A stretch of DNA of 49,680 nt from assembly GCA_019235885.1 (NCBI GenBank), contig JAFAKB010000085.1, positions 1-49,680 on the forward strand, given 5' to 3'. Origin of the DNA: Candidatus Eremiobacterota bacterium (lineage in GTDB: Bacteria > Vulcanimicrobiota > Vulcanimicrobiia > Vulcanimicrobiales > Vulcanimicrobiaceae). The first letter of the stretch is position 1. Every line of letters begins with the position of its first letter. This document shows positions 18,591 through 27,765 of this stretch, piece by piece. The notes under the pieces are model-generated. The model was not told the DNA's origin. It worked only from the letters and a program-made list of their open reading frames with translations, and did not search any database. The translations under genes and the position numbers were made by a program.

Positions 18591-19818
18591 AGCGTTCGAG
18601 CGCGCGTTCGAGCAGCGGGCACCGAAACGTCATGTGAAAGGGACGCATCGGACGGTCGGCCCGGCCGAGACGCTGGCGCGGGCGAGGCAGGTCGCGCCGT
18701 CGATGGGGATCACGCGGATCGCCAACGTGACCGGCTTGGACGTCGTCGGCATCCCGGTGACGATGGTCGTCCGCCCGAACGCGCGCTCGCTCTCGGTCTC
18801 GCAGGGGAAGAGCCTGGACCTCGACGCCGCCAAGGCGTCCGGGATCATGGAGTCGATCGAGCTTCATCACGCCGAGAACGTCGAGCGGCCGCTCCGATTC
18901 TGCACGGCGGAAGAGCTGCGGCGCGAACATTCCGTCGCGGACCTCGCCGCGCTCAGCCGTCCGTCGAACAGCATTTTCCACGACGACCTTCCGATGCTGT
19001 GGATCGAGGGGTTCGATCTGGTCGACCGGCGCAGCACGTGGGTTCCCTACGAGATGGTGAGCCTCAATTGGCGGCTCCCGCTCCCTCCCGGCCACGGAAG
19101 CTTCACCTCCTCGTCGAACGGGCTCGCGTCGGGAAACACGCTGCTCGAGGCGACGAGCCATGCGATCTGCGAGCTGGTCGAGCGCGACGCGACCGCGCTC
19201 TCGTACGCATCCGGAGTCCCGGCGACGATCATCGATCTCGCGACGATCGACGATCCGGACTGCAGGACGGCGCTCGAGATGTACGAGGCGGCGGGATTCG
19301 AGGTGTTCGTCTTCGACATCACCTCGGACGTCGGCGTGCCAGCGTTCTCGTGCATCGTCGTCGACCCGGCCCAGGGGCACGTGGTCGACTACCGCCGCGC
19401 CGGCGGTGACGGCTGCCACCTGGACCGCAACATCGCGCTGCTGCGCGCTCTCACCGAGGCGGCACAGAGCAGGCTCACGATGATTGCCGGCTCGCGCGAC
19501 GATCTCGCCCGACGCGCGTACCAGCCCGGCGCGGACGTCGGACGCCGTCTCGAGCACGAGGGGCGCACGCGAGCGAACGGCGATTTCCGCGCGGTCGAGA
19601 CGCTGGCGACCGACGATTTGCGCGACGACGTCGTCAGGCTCTTAGCGATGCTGCGCAAGGCGGGCCTCGAGCACGTCATCGCCTTCGACTTGAGCCGGCC
19701 GGATCTGCCGTTCTCCGTGGTGCGCGCGATCGTCCCGGGGCTGGAAGGGATGCGCACCGCTCCGAATTATCGCCCGGGCGCGCGGGCGCAGCGCGCGATG
19801 CGGAGCGCTCCGGCGTGA
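18571..19818 (+). CDS. YcaO-domain protein
   Basis: YcaO enzymes use ATP to activate the peptide backbone, making azolines or, with TfuA, thioamides. This one is 415 aa. The ATP/Mg site is visible at residues ~180-208, SNGLASGNTLLEATSHAICE followed by LVERDA. Further matches are VSQGKSLDLDAAKASGIMESIE (about 75-95) and a C-terminal arginine-rich tail. There is no proline-rich C-terminus of the cyclodehydratase type and no E1/ocin-ThiF partner in the operon, which favours thioamidation. The gene overlaps its neighbours by 20 and 4 bases. Confidence 0.93.
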   Translation: MQHSQNEAFERAFEQRAPKRHVKGTHRTVGPAETLARARQVAPSMGITRIANVTGLDVVGIPVTMVVRPNARSLSVSQGKSLDLDAAKASGIMESIELHHAENVERPLRFCTAEELRREHSVADLAALSRPSNSIFHDDLPMLWIEGFDLVDRRSTWVPYEMVSLNWRLPLPPGHGSFTSSSNGLASGNTLLEATSHAICELVERDATALSYASGVPATIIDLATIDDPDCRTALEMYEAAGFEVFVFDITSDVGVPAFSCIVVDPAQGHVVDYRRAGGDGCHLDRNIALLRALTEAAQSRLTMIAGSRDDLARRAYQPGADVGRRLEHEGRTRANGDFRAVETLATDDLRDDVVRLLAMLRKAGLEHVIAFDLSRPDLPFSVVRAIVPGLEGMRTAPNYRPGARAQRAMRSAPA

Positions 19819-21173
19819 TCGTCATCTTTGCCGGCCCTTCGCTGGACCGAGCGGCGCGCGACCGCTGCGCCGCGGAGTACCTGCCGCCCGCGGCGCAAGG
19901 CGACGTCTACAAAGCCGCGCTGAGACGGCCGAACGCGATCGGCATCATCGACGGGCTCTTCGAGGGCGTACCGTCGGTGTGGCACAAAGAGATTCTCTGG
20001 GCGATGTCCCAGGGGATCCACGTCGTCGGCGCGGCGAGCATGGGCGCATTGCGGGCGGCCGAACTGGCGCCGTTCGGCATGGTTGGGATCGGCCGAGTCT
20101 TCGAGCAGTTTCGCGACGGCGTTCTGGAGGACGACGACGAGGTCGCGGTCCTGCACGGCGACGCGGCGTCGGGATACCGCCCGTTCACCGAGGCGATGGT
20201 CGATCTCCGGGCCGCCGTTGCGAGCGCCGTTGCCGAAGGAATCGTTCCGGCCGCGAGCGCGGATCGTTTCGTGGCCGCGGCAAAACGGCTGCACTACCGC
20301 GACCGGACGAAGCGCGCCGCCCTCGAGCGCGCGCGAGAGGCGGGCATTCCGGAACGCGACGTCGCTGTGCTCGATCCCTATCTGAGCGCGCACCGCGTTT
20401 CGCAGAAGCGCGAAGATGCGCTGGCGCTCGTCACGTACATGGCGGCACGGGAGCCGTCGTTCGCCGAACCGTTCTCGCCGGCATTTCAGTTTCAGAACAC
20501 CATCTTCTGGCAGGAGTTCACGCGCGTCGTCGGCGACGTGCGGGGCGGGGGCCTCCCGGACGTCGGCCAGGCGCTGACCTTCGAGGACGTGCTCGACGAG
20601 CTGCGGCTTCACTTCGGCAGCGCCTCCACGTTCTTGCAAGGGGCGCTGCTCCGCTTTCTCGCGATCCGCGAGTGCGAGCGCTCGAACCTGCTCGTCGACG
20701 AAGAGTCGCTCAAGGAGTCCATCGAGCGCTTTCGGCGCGAGCACGGGCTGCTTTCGGGAGCGGCGTTCACCCGCTGGCGGACGAGCAACGACCTGACCGA
20801 GGTCGACCAGGTGCTGCGCTTCTTCAAGGATCAGGCGCGAGTCTACACCGTGGACGACCGTTTCGCACTCAACGCGCAGCACTACGTGTTGGACTGCTTG
20901 CGCGGGAGCGGCATGTACGAAGCGGTCGTCGAGCGCGCAAAGGAGAAGCGCCGGTTCCTCGAGACCGCGCCGCCTCCGAGGACGCAGCACGACGTTCAGG
21001 AGCGCGTCGAGCGCGCCCTCGACTGGTACGCGTCGCTCGGCGGACGGAACGGAGCGCGGCCTGAGAGCCGGCACGTGCGGGCCGGCTACGAGGACAAGGA
21101 GACGTTCTTGGTCGCCCTTTGCAAAGAGTTCGAGTTCGTGCAGGCGCAGGCCGCGACGCTCGGTTCGCGCTGA
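19815..21173 (+). CDS. TfuA-like protein
   Basis: The first ~200 residues match TfuA, the partner that lets YcaO install thioamides. Visible signatures are the N-terminal VIFAGPSL, PPAAQGDVYKA, AIGIIDGLFEGVPSVWHKEI (about 41-60), VVGAASMGALRAAEL (about 70-84) and a DDEVAVLHGDA loop. The C-terminal ~250 residues are an extension that many TfuA proteins carry in variable form. The GTG start overlaps the YcaO stop (GTGA), tight coupling that fits a two-component enzyme. Confidence 0.9.
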   Translation: MIVIFAGPSLDRAARDRCAAEYLPPAAQGDVYKAALRRPNAIGIIDGLFEGVPSVWHKEILWAMSQGIHVVGAASMGALRAAELAPFGMVGIGRVFEQFRDGVLEDDDEVAVLHGDAASGYRPFTEAMVDLRAAVASAVAEGIVPAASADRFVAAAKRLHYRDRTKRAALERAREAGIPERDVAVLDPYLSAHRVSQKREDALALVTYMAAREPSFAEPFSPAFQFQNTIFWQEFTRVVGDVRGGGLPDVGQALTFEDVLDELRLHFGSASTFLQGALLRFLAIRECERSNLLVDEESLKESIERFRREHGLLSGAAFTRWRTSNDLTEVDQVLRFFKDQARVYTVDDRFALNAQHYVLDCLRGSGMYEAVVERAKEKRRFLETAPPPRTQHDVQERVERALDWYASLGGRNGARPESRHVRAGYEDKETFLVALCKEFEFVQAQAATLGSR

Positions 21174-21178
21174 AGAGC

Positions 21179-21979
21179 ATGGCGACCGCGCCCGTTTCGG
21201 TCGTAGAGGTGAAGCGATGGATGGACGAGCTCGCCGCCGAGCTCGGTGGTGCGGGGCTGGATCGGATCGAGGAGATGCTGCGCATCCGAGCCGGACTCAC
21301 CGTCGCCAGCAAGGCTCCGTATCAGCACCCGTACGCGCTGCACGTTCCCGGGCTCGCCGCCCTGCCCTGGCACGATCAGTCCGAGTTCCCGTGGGCCGGC
21401 GTCGTCGCCCGATCGGCGGCCGCGATACGGAGCGAGCTCGGCGATCTGCTGCGTGAAGGCGTCGAACAACCGTACATCGAGCCGTTCGACGCCCCGCTTC
21501 ACGGTCTCGACGGCACCGCAGCCGAAACCGCGGCGGACCGATTCGGCACGGCGACCGCGACGGCGAGAGATTGGACTGCCTTGTTCTTGTATCGTCACGG
21601 AATGTGGATCGACGCGAATGCCCGCTGGTTGCCGAGTGCTCGCCGGATGATCGAGCTGACCCCGTACGCGCCGGGTGAGGGGCTCTGTTCGGTGCTTGAG
21701 CCGCACGGCCGGATCCGGCTTCACTCGGGCGGCTGCAACGCCGTGTTGACGTGTCATCTTCCGCTCGTCGTGCCCGACGGATGCGCGCTCAGCGTCGGCC
21801 TCGAAGCACGGGCCTGGGTCGAGAACCGGCTGGTCGTCTTCGACGACACCTTCTTGCACAAGGCGTGGAACGACTCCGAGCAGCGGCGCGTGTGCTTGAT
21901 ATGGGAGGTCTGGCACCGCGACCTCACCGCGATCGAGATTCGCGCGCTCTCGGTGCTGTATCCGCGGCTGATGTTCTAG
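21179..21979 (+). CDS. Aspartyl/asparaginyl beta-hydroxylase-like dioxygenase
   Basis: The C-terminal half of this 266-aa protein matches the Asp_Arg_Hydrox fold of Fe(II)/2-oxoglutarate enzymes. The first iron-binding histidine is in RLHSGGCNAVLTCHLPL (H182) and the second in FDDTFLHKAWN (H227), 45 residues apart as expected; an RRVCLIWEVWH strand follows. The N-terminal ~110 residues are specific. It begins 5 bases after TfuA, preceded by GAAGAG. Hydroxylation of an Asp, Asn or other residue in the precursor is the likely role. Confidence 0.82.
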   Translation: MATAPVSVVEVKRWMDELAAELGGAGLDRIEEMLRIRAGLTVASKAPYQHPYALHVPGLAALPWHDQSEFPWAGVVARSAAAIRSELGDLLREGVEQPYIEPFDAPLHGLDGTAAETAADRFGTATATARDWTALFLYRHGMWIDANARWLPSARRMIELTPYAPGEGLCSVLEPHGRIRLHSGGCNAVLTCHLPLVVPDGCALSVGLEARAWVENRLVVFDDTFLHKAWNDSEQRRVCLIWEVWHRDLTAIEIRALSVLYPRLMF

Positions 21980-22051
21980 CATCCGCTGCCCGCCAGGGCC
22001 GGGCGCCAACGTCTCGAACAGGTCGTGTTTCGGCGTGCCGGGGCTCGATAC

Positions 22052-23707
22052 GTGTCGATCAGCGCAAAGAACGTCTCCATCGCGTACGGCTACAAGGTCG
22101 TGCTCGATCACGTCGATACGAGCCTGAACCGGGGTGAGCGGATCGCGCTGATCGGCGAGAACGGGGCGGGAAAGTCGACGCTCCTGCGGATAATAGCAGG
22201 GCTTGAAGCGCCCGACGAGGGGGTGGTCCACCGCACCCCGCGGGACGAGATCGGCTATCTCCCGCAGACGCTGGCAGCGCTCGAAACCGAGACGATCGGG
22301 GACGTCATCGCGCTCGCCCTCGCGGGGCTGCGCCACTTGGAAGACCGTATGCGCGAGCTCGAGCGCGCGATGGCGTCGTCGTCCGATCCGCGTGTCCTCG
22401 AAGAGTACGGCGAGGTCGCCGCGCATTTCGAATTGCGCGGCGGCTATCAGCTCGGCTATCGGATACCGGAGGTGCTCGCCGGGCTCGGCGTCGGCTACCT
22501 CACCGAAGACCGCCGCGTGAGCGAGTTGTCCGGAGGAGAAAAGGCGCGCGTCAGGCTGGCGTCGCTCTTGATCGCCGCACCCGACACTCTGCTGCTCGAC
22601 GAACCGACGAACGACCTCGACGACCGCGCGATGCAGTGGCTCGAGGGCTTCCTGAGCTCCTACGCCGGCGGCGTGCTCTTCGTGACGCACGACCGCGACT
22701 TCATCGATACGATCGCGACCAAGATCGTCGAGCTCGACGAACACCGGCACACCTTGATCGCGTACGAAGGCAACTACGAGCGGTACCTGGACGAGAAGCG
22801 CGCCGCGCGCGAGCGCGCGCAGCAAGCATATGAAGCGCAGCAGGACGAGATCCGCCAACTGCGCGAGTACTCCGCCGCCACCGCGCGAGTCGTCGGCCAC
22901 GGGCGCCCGGCACCGGACCGCGACAAGTCCGCCCACAACTTTCGCGGGTCGGGCGTGGAGCGCGCCGTGAGCCGGAACGTTCGCAACGCGCGAGCGAAGC
23001 TCGAGCGGATCGACGCGAACCGGCTCTCGCCGCCGCCGGAGCCACTGCGATTCCGCGGCCGCTTCGCGACCGGCGAGCAGTTCGTCGGGTCGGCGGCGAT
23101 TCTGGCGGAGGGCGTCGTCGTGCGATACGGCGAGGAGGTCGTTCTCGATCACGTGAGCTGCCGGCTGGAGATCGACGATCGCGTCTGCGCGGTGGGGCAG
23201 AACGGCGCCGGCAAATCGACGTTGCTGCGCGTGCTGGCCGGGCTGCAGGCACCGGATGCCGGGACGGTGACGCATTCGAAGATGCTGCGCATCGGCTACC
23301 TGCCTCAGGAACCACGGCTTCCGCTCCCCTCACGCAAGGTGTTGGACAACGTCGCGCACCGGCTGCGCGATGTCGAGTCGGTGTCGTTGGAAGAGGTCGC
23401 CGGATCGCTCGTTCGGTGGGGGCTGCTCGAACGCGAGGATCTGCACAAGAGGGTGACCGAACTTTCGGTCGGCCAGCAGCGCAAGGTCGAAATCGGAATT
23501 CTCATCGCGCTGCAGCCGAACGCGCTGATCCTCGACGAGCCGACGAATCACTTGTCCTTCGACGTCATCGAGTCGCTTCAGCAAGCGTTGACGCAGTTCG
23601 CCGGCCCGGTCTTGATCGCGACGCACGACCGGCGGCTGCTGCGCGAGTTTCCGCGAAAGCTTTGGACGATCGCGTCCGGTCGGTCGGTCGAATCGATCCG
23701 GCGCTAA
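22052..23707 (+). CDS. ABC-F family ATPase (probable self-protection)
   Basis: The 551-aa protein has two ABC domains and no membrane segment. The first has GENGAGKST, LSGGEKARVRLA and LLLDEPTNDLD; the second has GQNGAGKST, LSVGQQRKVEI and ILDEPTNHLS. The linker (about 240-330) is charged and helical. ABC-F proteins act on ribosomes, as translation factors or as antibiotic-resistance proteins. As the last gene of the locus it may protect the producer if the product hits the ribosome, but a housekeeping role cannot be excluded. Start chosen at GTG 22052, directly before the first beta-strand; GTG 22025 adds 9 residues. Confidence 0.88.
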   Translation: MSISAKNVSIAYGYKVVLDHVDTSLNRGERIALIGENGAGKSTLLRIIAGLEAPDEGVVHRTPRDEIGYLPQTLAALETETIGDVIALALAGLRHLEDRMRELERAMASSSDPRVLEEYGEVAAHFELRGGYQLGYRIPEVLAGLGVGYLTEDRRVSELSGGEKARVRLASLLIAAPDTLLLDEPTNDLDDRAMQWLEGFLSSYAGGVLFVTHDRDFIDTIATKIVELDEHRHTLIAYEGNYERYLDEKRAARERAQQAYEAQQDEIRQLREYSAATARVVGHGRPAPDRDKSAHNFRGSGVERAVSRNVRNARAKLERIDANRLSPPPEPLRFRGRFATGEQFVGSAAILAEGVVVRYGEEVVLDHVSCRLEIDDRVCAVGQNGAGKSTLLRVLAGLQAPDAGTVTHSKMLRIGYLPQEPRLPLPSRKVLDNVAHRLRDVESVSLEEVAGSLVRWGLLEREDLHKRVTELSVGQQRKVEIGILIALQPNALILDEPTNHLSFDVIESLQQALTQFAGPVLIATHDRRLLREFPRKLWTIASGRSVESIRR

Positions 23708-23710
23708 GCC

Positions 23711-24367
23711 TCATTCCGCGCAGCCGACGTCGAACGCGATCGGCGGCTGCGTCGCGGCGTAGTGAAAGTCGCAGGTCGATGCGTTTAGGTACAGCGTTTC
23801 GTCCTCACGGTGCTCGCCGTAGCCTTCGTGGATGTGGCCGAAGAGGTGCACCTTCGGGCGGACGCGTCCGCGCAGCTCGCGGAGCAGGTGCGGACAGCCG
23901 GCGTGGTCGCCGCGTTCCGTCCGGTCGAGGACGCCGTGGGGCGGGCCGTGCGTGATGACGATGTCGGTTCCGGCCGGAATTTTAGCCCACGTTCGCTTCG
24001 CGATCGCACCGCGGTCGTCGCGCGGAAAGTTGTACGCCCAGTCGAAGAACCACGGCTGCCACGGCGAGCCGTAGAACGTCACGCCGCCCAATGCGAACGG
24101 CTCGTCGATCAGCAGCGTGACGCCGTGGTCGGCGAACAGCGTGCGCGCTCCGTCGGGATAATCTTCGATCCCGAAGTCGTGGTTGCCGGGGATCGCAACG
24201 ATTGCTCGGAACCGGCCGCGCAGCGAAGCCAACCAGCGCACCGCACGTTCCAATTCGGGAGCTGTCCCCTTCATCGTCAAGTCGCCGGCGTGCAACAGAA
24301 CATCGCCGTCGGGAATGGCAACCCCCTCGGCGCTGTTGTGGGTGTCGGAGAGCGCGATGCACCTCAT
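23711..24367 (-). CDS. Calcineurin-like metallophosphoesterase
   Basis: This 218-aa cytoplasmic protein has the full dinuclear-metal motif set: a start of the form LSDTHN, then GDVLLHAGDLT, IPGNHD, THGPPHG and LFGHIHEGYG. The size and layout match small YfcE/MJ0936-like or UDP-glucose-phosphatase-like phosphoesterases; the substrate is unknown. The ATG is at 24367. The gene converges on the ABC-F gene with a 3-base gap. Confidence 0.9.
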   Translation of the reverse strand: MRCIALSDTHNSAEGVAIPDGDVLLHAGDLTMKGTAPELERAVRWLASLRGRFRAIVAIPGNHDFGIEDYPDGARTLFADHGVTLLIDEPFALGGVTFYGSPWQPWFFDWAYNFPRDDRGAIAKRTWAKIPAGTDIVITHGPPHGVLDRTERGDHAGCPHLLRELRGRVRPKVHLFGHIHEGYGEHREDETLYLNASTCDFHYAATQPPIAFDVGCAE

Positions 24368-24518
24368 TTGATCCGCACAGTGCAGGCGCTTCAAGCGGCG
24401 CATCACCGGCCCCTCCGACCAGCAGGTCACCGGAAAACCACCGCCGCCGAAGCGCTGAACCGGCGCGTCGAGCTGCTGCGGCTGCGCCCAACAACTGGAG
24501 GAACCAACGCCTCTTGCT

Positions 24519-25016
24519 TTGGAAGCAATCCCTGTGGATTTTCGATTTCCGTATAAGTTGACAGATCTTCGAAAGGCTCTCGGAGAACCGACTGTCTTCA
24601 CGTACGGTGCGATAAACGGCCGTGAACAGGGAACCTGCGAAGGCTTTCGCTTTCCTTGCGGTTGCGAGGCGACACCGGTACAGGCAGCGCAATATACCGT
24701 TACGACTCTCTGCACCAACCACTCGACACAGGAACGAGATACGGTGCGCGTCTCGGACCGTCGCCTTCCGCACGTTTTTGGTCGTCGGCTTTCATATCAG
24801 GCTATGGGATTACTCACCGAGCTTATCGCCGCTCAAGAAGGTGCGCCGACGATTGATGGATGTGTAGAAATGACGTTTCCGCCGGCGGCTTTCGTCGGCC
24901 AGGAAGAATCCGTGCGCGTGCTCGTCGACGCACGGATTCTAGAGGACACCGGCGACGGCCATCATCGCCTGCTCGTATTCAACTGTTGGGATAACGTAAC
25001 GCGGGAATGGTACTAG
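24519..25016 (+). CDS. Hypothetical protein, up to 165 aa
   Basis: I do not recognise it. It is soluble, with a cysteine group near residues 40-70 (GTCEGFRFPCGCEAT, then TLCTNH) that might bind a metal, and a mixed alpha/beta C-terminal part ending in FNCWDNVTREWY. The start is unclear: TTG 24519 has a GGAGG too far upstream, and GTG 24534 is an alternative. GC content is lower than in the genes to its left, which may mark the start of the accessory region. Confidence 0.5.
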   Translation: MEAIPVDFRFPYKLTDLRKALGEPTVFTYGAINGREQGTCEGFRFPCGCEATPVQAAQYTVTTLCTNHSTQERDTVRVSDRRLPHVFGRRLSYQAMGLLTELIAAQEGAPTIDGCVEMTFPPAAFVGQEESVRVLVDARILEDTGDGHHRLLVFNCWDNVTREWY

Positions 25017-25165
25017 GAGGAGCGCATGCCGCCGCCGATCCACGAGGCAAATTTATAGCGGCTATTCGCGCAGCGGACACTTCCACTGGTGCGGAGCCGT
25101 AGTCCGCAATCCACGTTAATTGCATTGGCAGCGATCTGAACGATCGGCGCGCGCGACGATTGTCG

Positions 25166-25309
25166 CTAGAGACCCAGCGGCGGGATGGCGTCGTCGACGC
25201 CAGCTCCTCCTGTAGTCGCGGTGACGGTAGCTCCCGTCGTCTTCGCCGGCGGTGACGGCGACGTTGCGAGGAGCGCGAGTGGCGCGAGCGCGGCGATGAC
25301 CGAGCTCAT
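25166..25309 (-). CDS. Possible small secreted peptide, 47 aa
   Basis: The ATG at 25309 follows AGAGAGG by about 9 bases. The product starts with a hydrophobic stretch (SSVIAALAPLALLATSPS) like a short signal peptide, then a Thr/Gly/Ala-rich tail (TTGATVTATTGG). No relatives are known to me. It lies inside the 583-base stretch 25017-25598, where I see nothing else. Confidence 0.35.
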   Translation of the reverse strand: MSSVIAALAPLALLATSPSPPAKTTGATVTATTGGAGVDDAIPPLGL

Positions 25310-25598
25310 GCTGTGAGGACCTCTCTGGGGTTGCGCTATGGACCGGGCCGCATGGACCGGTCCGGCACGGCGCAGAGAGGCCGCGAACAAGGCCGAACGC
25401 CCGGAGTGGCCCGGTCCGGGGTCCGTTGCGCCGTCGGCATCCGCCGTCCTCGCACCGAACGGCCGTCATGCCGCGTCGTCTGGCGGCCCTCCGCGGGAAT
25501 GCGCCGTTTCATACAGTCTGCACGCTTAGCTAGGCAGGAAGTGCTTGGTCGCTTGCTAAGAATCGGCGGGAGTATTTTCTGCAATCGGGTGGTGCCTT

Positions 25599-26771
25599 AT
25601 GGCGGCTGGTTCTTTCGCACGCGGGCTAACCGGAACGGTGCATCGCGTGCCGCATGCGCGTGATGAGACGTGGCGCGTCGGTGTTCGCGGGCATGTCATT
25701 ACGGCGGCGATCGCCGTGTTGGCCGACGGTTTGCCGCGGACGTCGGATCAGATTTGCACCGAGGCGCTGGCGCGCGGACTCGTTCCGCCGAAGACCTCGA
25801 AGCGGTACGTCTACACGGCGCTGATCGAGTACATCGCGCGCACGAAAGGGCACGAGCGCAAGCCGGCGATCGTGCAGGATCGCGACCGGCGGTTTCGCGC
25901 AAACCATCCGGTCGATCCGTGGCCCGCGCCGGCTGCGGCTTCGCTCGGCGATGGTGCGCCGACGGCGGCGTCGCTGGCGGCGCTCGAGCGCGTGCGCGCG
26001 ACGGCGCGCGGGCTCGATCCGGCGGCGTTCGAGGTCGCGGTGTGCGAGCTGTTCGGGACGCTGGGGTTCGTCGCGACGCACGTGGGCCGGTACGACGCGC
26101 CGGACGGGTATCTCGACGCGCCGCTCGGGCCGCTCGCGTATCGGGTGATGGTCGAGTGCAAGACGGCGGCGGCGACGGAGAACTCGGTGGTAACCGAGCC
26201 AAACGTCGTCGAGGCGGCGAAGTTTCGCGAGGCGTACGGGGCGGCGTACTGTCTGCTGGTGGGGCCGGCATTCGGGGCGGAGACCGCATTTGCCGGCGAG
26301 CTGCACACGCATGGCGTGTCGGCGTGGACGGTGGACGATCTCGCGGCGGTGGTGCACACGGGGTTCGATCCGGAGGCGCTGCGCGCGCTGTTCGCGCCGG
26401 GGCTGGTGGTGGACGTGCTGGACGATGCGGTGTGGAGCGCGGCGCACGGCGAGGCGAAGCGGGTCGGCGCGATCTGCGATGCGATCGAGGCGATCGCGGC
26501 GCGGCAGCAGCGCGTCGCGCTGGGCGCGGCGGCGGCGGATGCGCCGCTGCTGGACGTCGATGCGGCCATGATGCTGCTCGACGAGCACTTTGCGGCGAGC
26601 GGCAGTGCCGCGCGCTGCGGTCGCGGCGACGTCGTCGCGGCGTTCGACTGGCTCACGCACCCGCGCGTGCGGCGAGCGATCTGGACCGATGAGGAGCGGC
26701 GGGCGATCGTCGTGACCGCCGCGTTGCGGACTACGTCCGCGGAAGGAGACATCTCGTGCTCGACAAGATAG
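25599..26771 (+). CDS. Mrr-like restriction endonuclease family protein
   Basis: The 390-aa protein has an N-terminal winged-helix-like region (about residues 30-90, VITAAIAVLADGLPRTSDQICTEALARG). Residues ~140-250 carry a PD-(D/E)xK nuclease fold: DPAAFEVAVCELFGTLGFVATHVG, then DGYLD and the VECKTA strand with the E-x-K pair. Mrr-type nucleases cut foreign, often modified, DNA. The C-terminal ~140 residues are a helical region. It overlaps the LigD-like gene by 16 bases, so the two form a pair. The modification or sequence recognised cannot be inferred. Confidence 0.75.
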   Translation: MAAGSFARGLTGTVHRVPHARDETWRVGVRGHVITAAIAVLADGLPRTSDQICTEALARGLVPPKTSKRYVYTALIEYIARTKGHERKPAIVQDRDRRFRANHPVDPWPAPAAASLGDGAPTAASLAALERVRATARGLDPAAFEVAVCELFGTLGFVATHVGRYDAPDGYLDAPLGPLAYRVMVECKTAAATENSVVTEPNVVEAAKFREAYGAAYCLLVGPAFGAETAFAGELHTHGVSAWTVDDLAAVVHTGFDPEALRALFAPGLVVDVLDDAVWSAAHGEAKRVGAICDAIEAIAARQQRVALGAAAADAPLLDVDAAMMLLDEHFAASGSAARCGRGDVVAAFDWLTHPRVRRAIWTDEERRAIVVTAALRTTSAEGDISCSTR

Positions 26772-27631
26772 TCCCGCAGCCCACCCAGCAGCCTGTGCTG
26801 CATTCGCATCCGCTGACCGCGCTTCAGAAGGAACATATTTTCGAGCACTACCAGCGGGCGCTGCCGCTGATGGTGCTGGATTTTCCGCACGTGCCGTTCG
26901 TCGGGGCGTTTCATCCGTACGGGCTCGGGAATCAGCCGACGTTCTCCGGTGGATGGCCGGAACTGCCGGAGTCTATTGCGCACGTGGAGGTGACGGGCGC
27001 GCAGGGCAAGCGGCATCTGTATCCGGGGTTGACGGAGAACGCGGTGCTGTGGCTGGTCCACATGGGGGCGGTCGGGGTGGAGTCGTGGACGCCGAGCCCG
27101 CGCGATCCGGAGAGCGTCGGCTATGCGCGCATTTTGCTGCGGCAGAGCGGCAGCGCCGGGGAGCAGGAGCTGAAGTACGCGATGCTGGCAATGCGCACGG
27201 CGCTGCTGGAGTGTCGTGGGCTGCGGGCGGTTCCGGTGCTGGACGGGGACGCGGGCGCGGCGTTGTTCGTGCCGTTCGCGGATCTGCCGCTCTACGAGGA
27301 CGTGCGGGCGTGGCTGCATCGGCTGTGCAACGCCGCGGCGGAGAAGCATCCGGCGCTGCTGACGTGCGCGAAGAAAGAGCAGGCCGGCGATCGCGTGCAT
27401 CTGTCCGTGGAGAAGAATGCGGTGGGACAGCACAGCAAGCTGCCGTACTCGCTGGCGGGAAATCCGGGGCTGCACATGGTGACGCCGATCGAGTGGAACG
27501 AGCTCGGCGAGGCGCACAACGGGATGTTCACCGCGCGGACCAGCGCGAAGCGGCTGGAGCACGATGTGTTTGCGGAGCAGGCGGCGGCTATCGGAGAGCA
27601 GCGGTTTTCGGACGTGCGCAGCACTGTTTGA
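26756..27631 (+). CDS. LigD polymerase-domain homologue lacking catalytic aspartates
   Basis: The 291-aa protein aligns by eye along its length with the LigD polymerase/primase domain: HPLTALQKEHIFEHYQRALPLM, LWLVHMGAVGVESWT, VHLSVEKNAVGQHSKLPYSL, HMVTPIEWNELG and FTARTSAKRL. In active enzymes the metal-binding pair is D-L-D-P; here that place reads RILLRQS. The third aspartate (VxVD) is also replaced (HLSVEKN). It is therefore probably a nucleic-acid-binding pseudo-polymerase working with the Mrr-like nuclease it overlaps. No Ku or ligase lies nearby. Two decayed copies of its 3' end lie downstream. Confidence 0.65.
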   Translation: MLDKIVPQPTQQPVLHSHPLTALQKEHIFEHYQRALPLMVLDFPHVPFVGAFHPYGLGNQPTFSGGWPELPESIAHVEVTGAQGKRHLYPGLTENAVLWLVHMGAVGVESWTPSPRDPESVGYARILLRQSGSAGEQELKYAMLAMRTALLECRGLRAVPVLDGDAGAALFVPFADLPLYEDVRAWLHRLCNAAAEKHPALLTCAKKEQAGDRVHLSVEKNAVGQHSKLPYSLAGNPGLHMVTPIEWNELGEAHNGMFTARTSAKRLEHDVFAEQAAAIGEQRFSDVRSTV

Positions 27632-27632
27632 T

Positions 27633-27650
27633 GAAACCCTATGTGGTTTC
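27633..27650 (+). terminator. Small hairpin after the LigD-like gene
   Basis: GAAACC-CTATGT-GGTTTC forms a 6-bp stem one base after the stop codon. There is only a short TT after it, so it is a weak terminator at best. Confidence 0.35.
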
Positions 27651-27765
27651 TTGCGGACCACAATTTCGAGGACGGCCCGATGTATGAGAGCGACATCGAG
27701 GCCCGAGTTGGACCTACGCAAGGAAGCCCATGCCGGGCCTGCTCGGTAGCGGTGTTCCGCGCGCC

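Noticed and set aside
21086-23275. 729-aa minus-strand ORF under the dioxygenase and ABC-F genes
   Set aside because: Antisense shadow; the plus strand carries complete motif sets.
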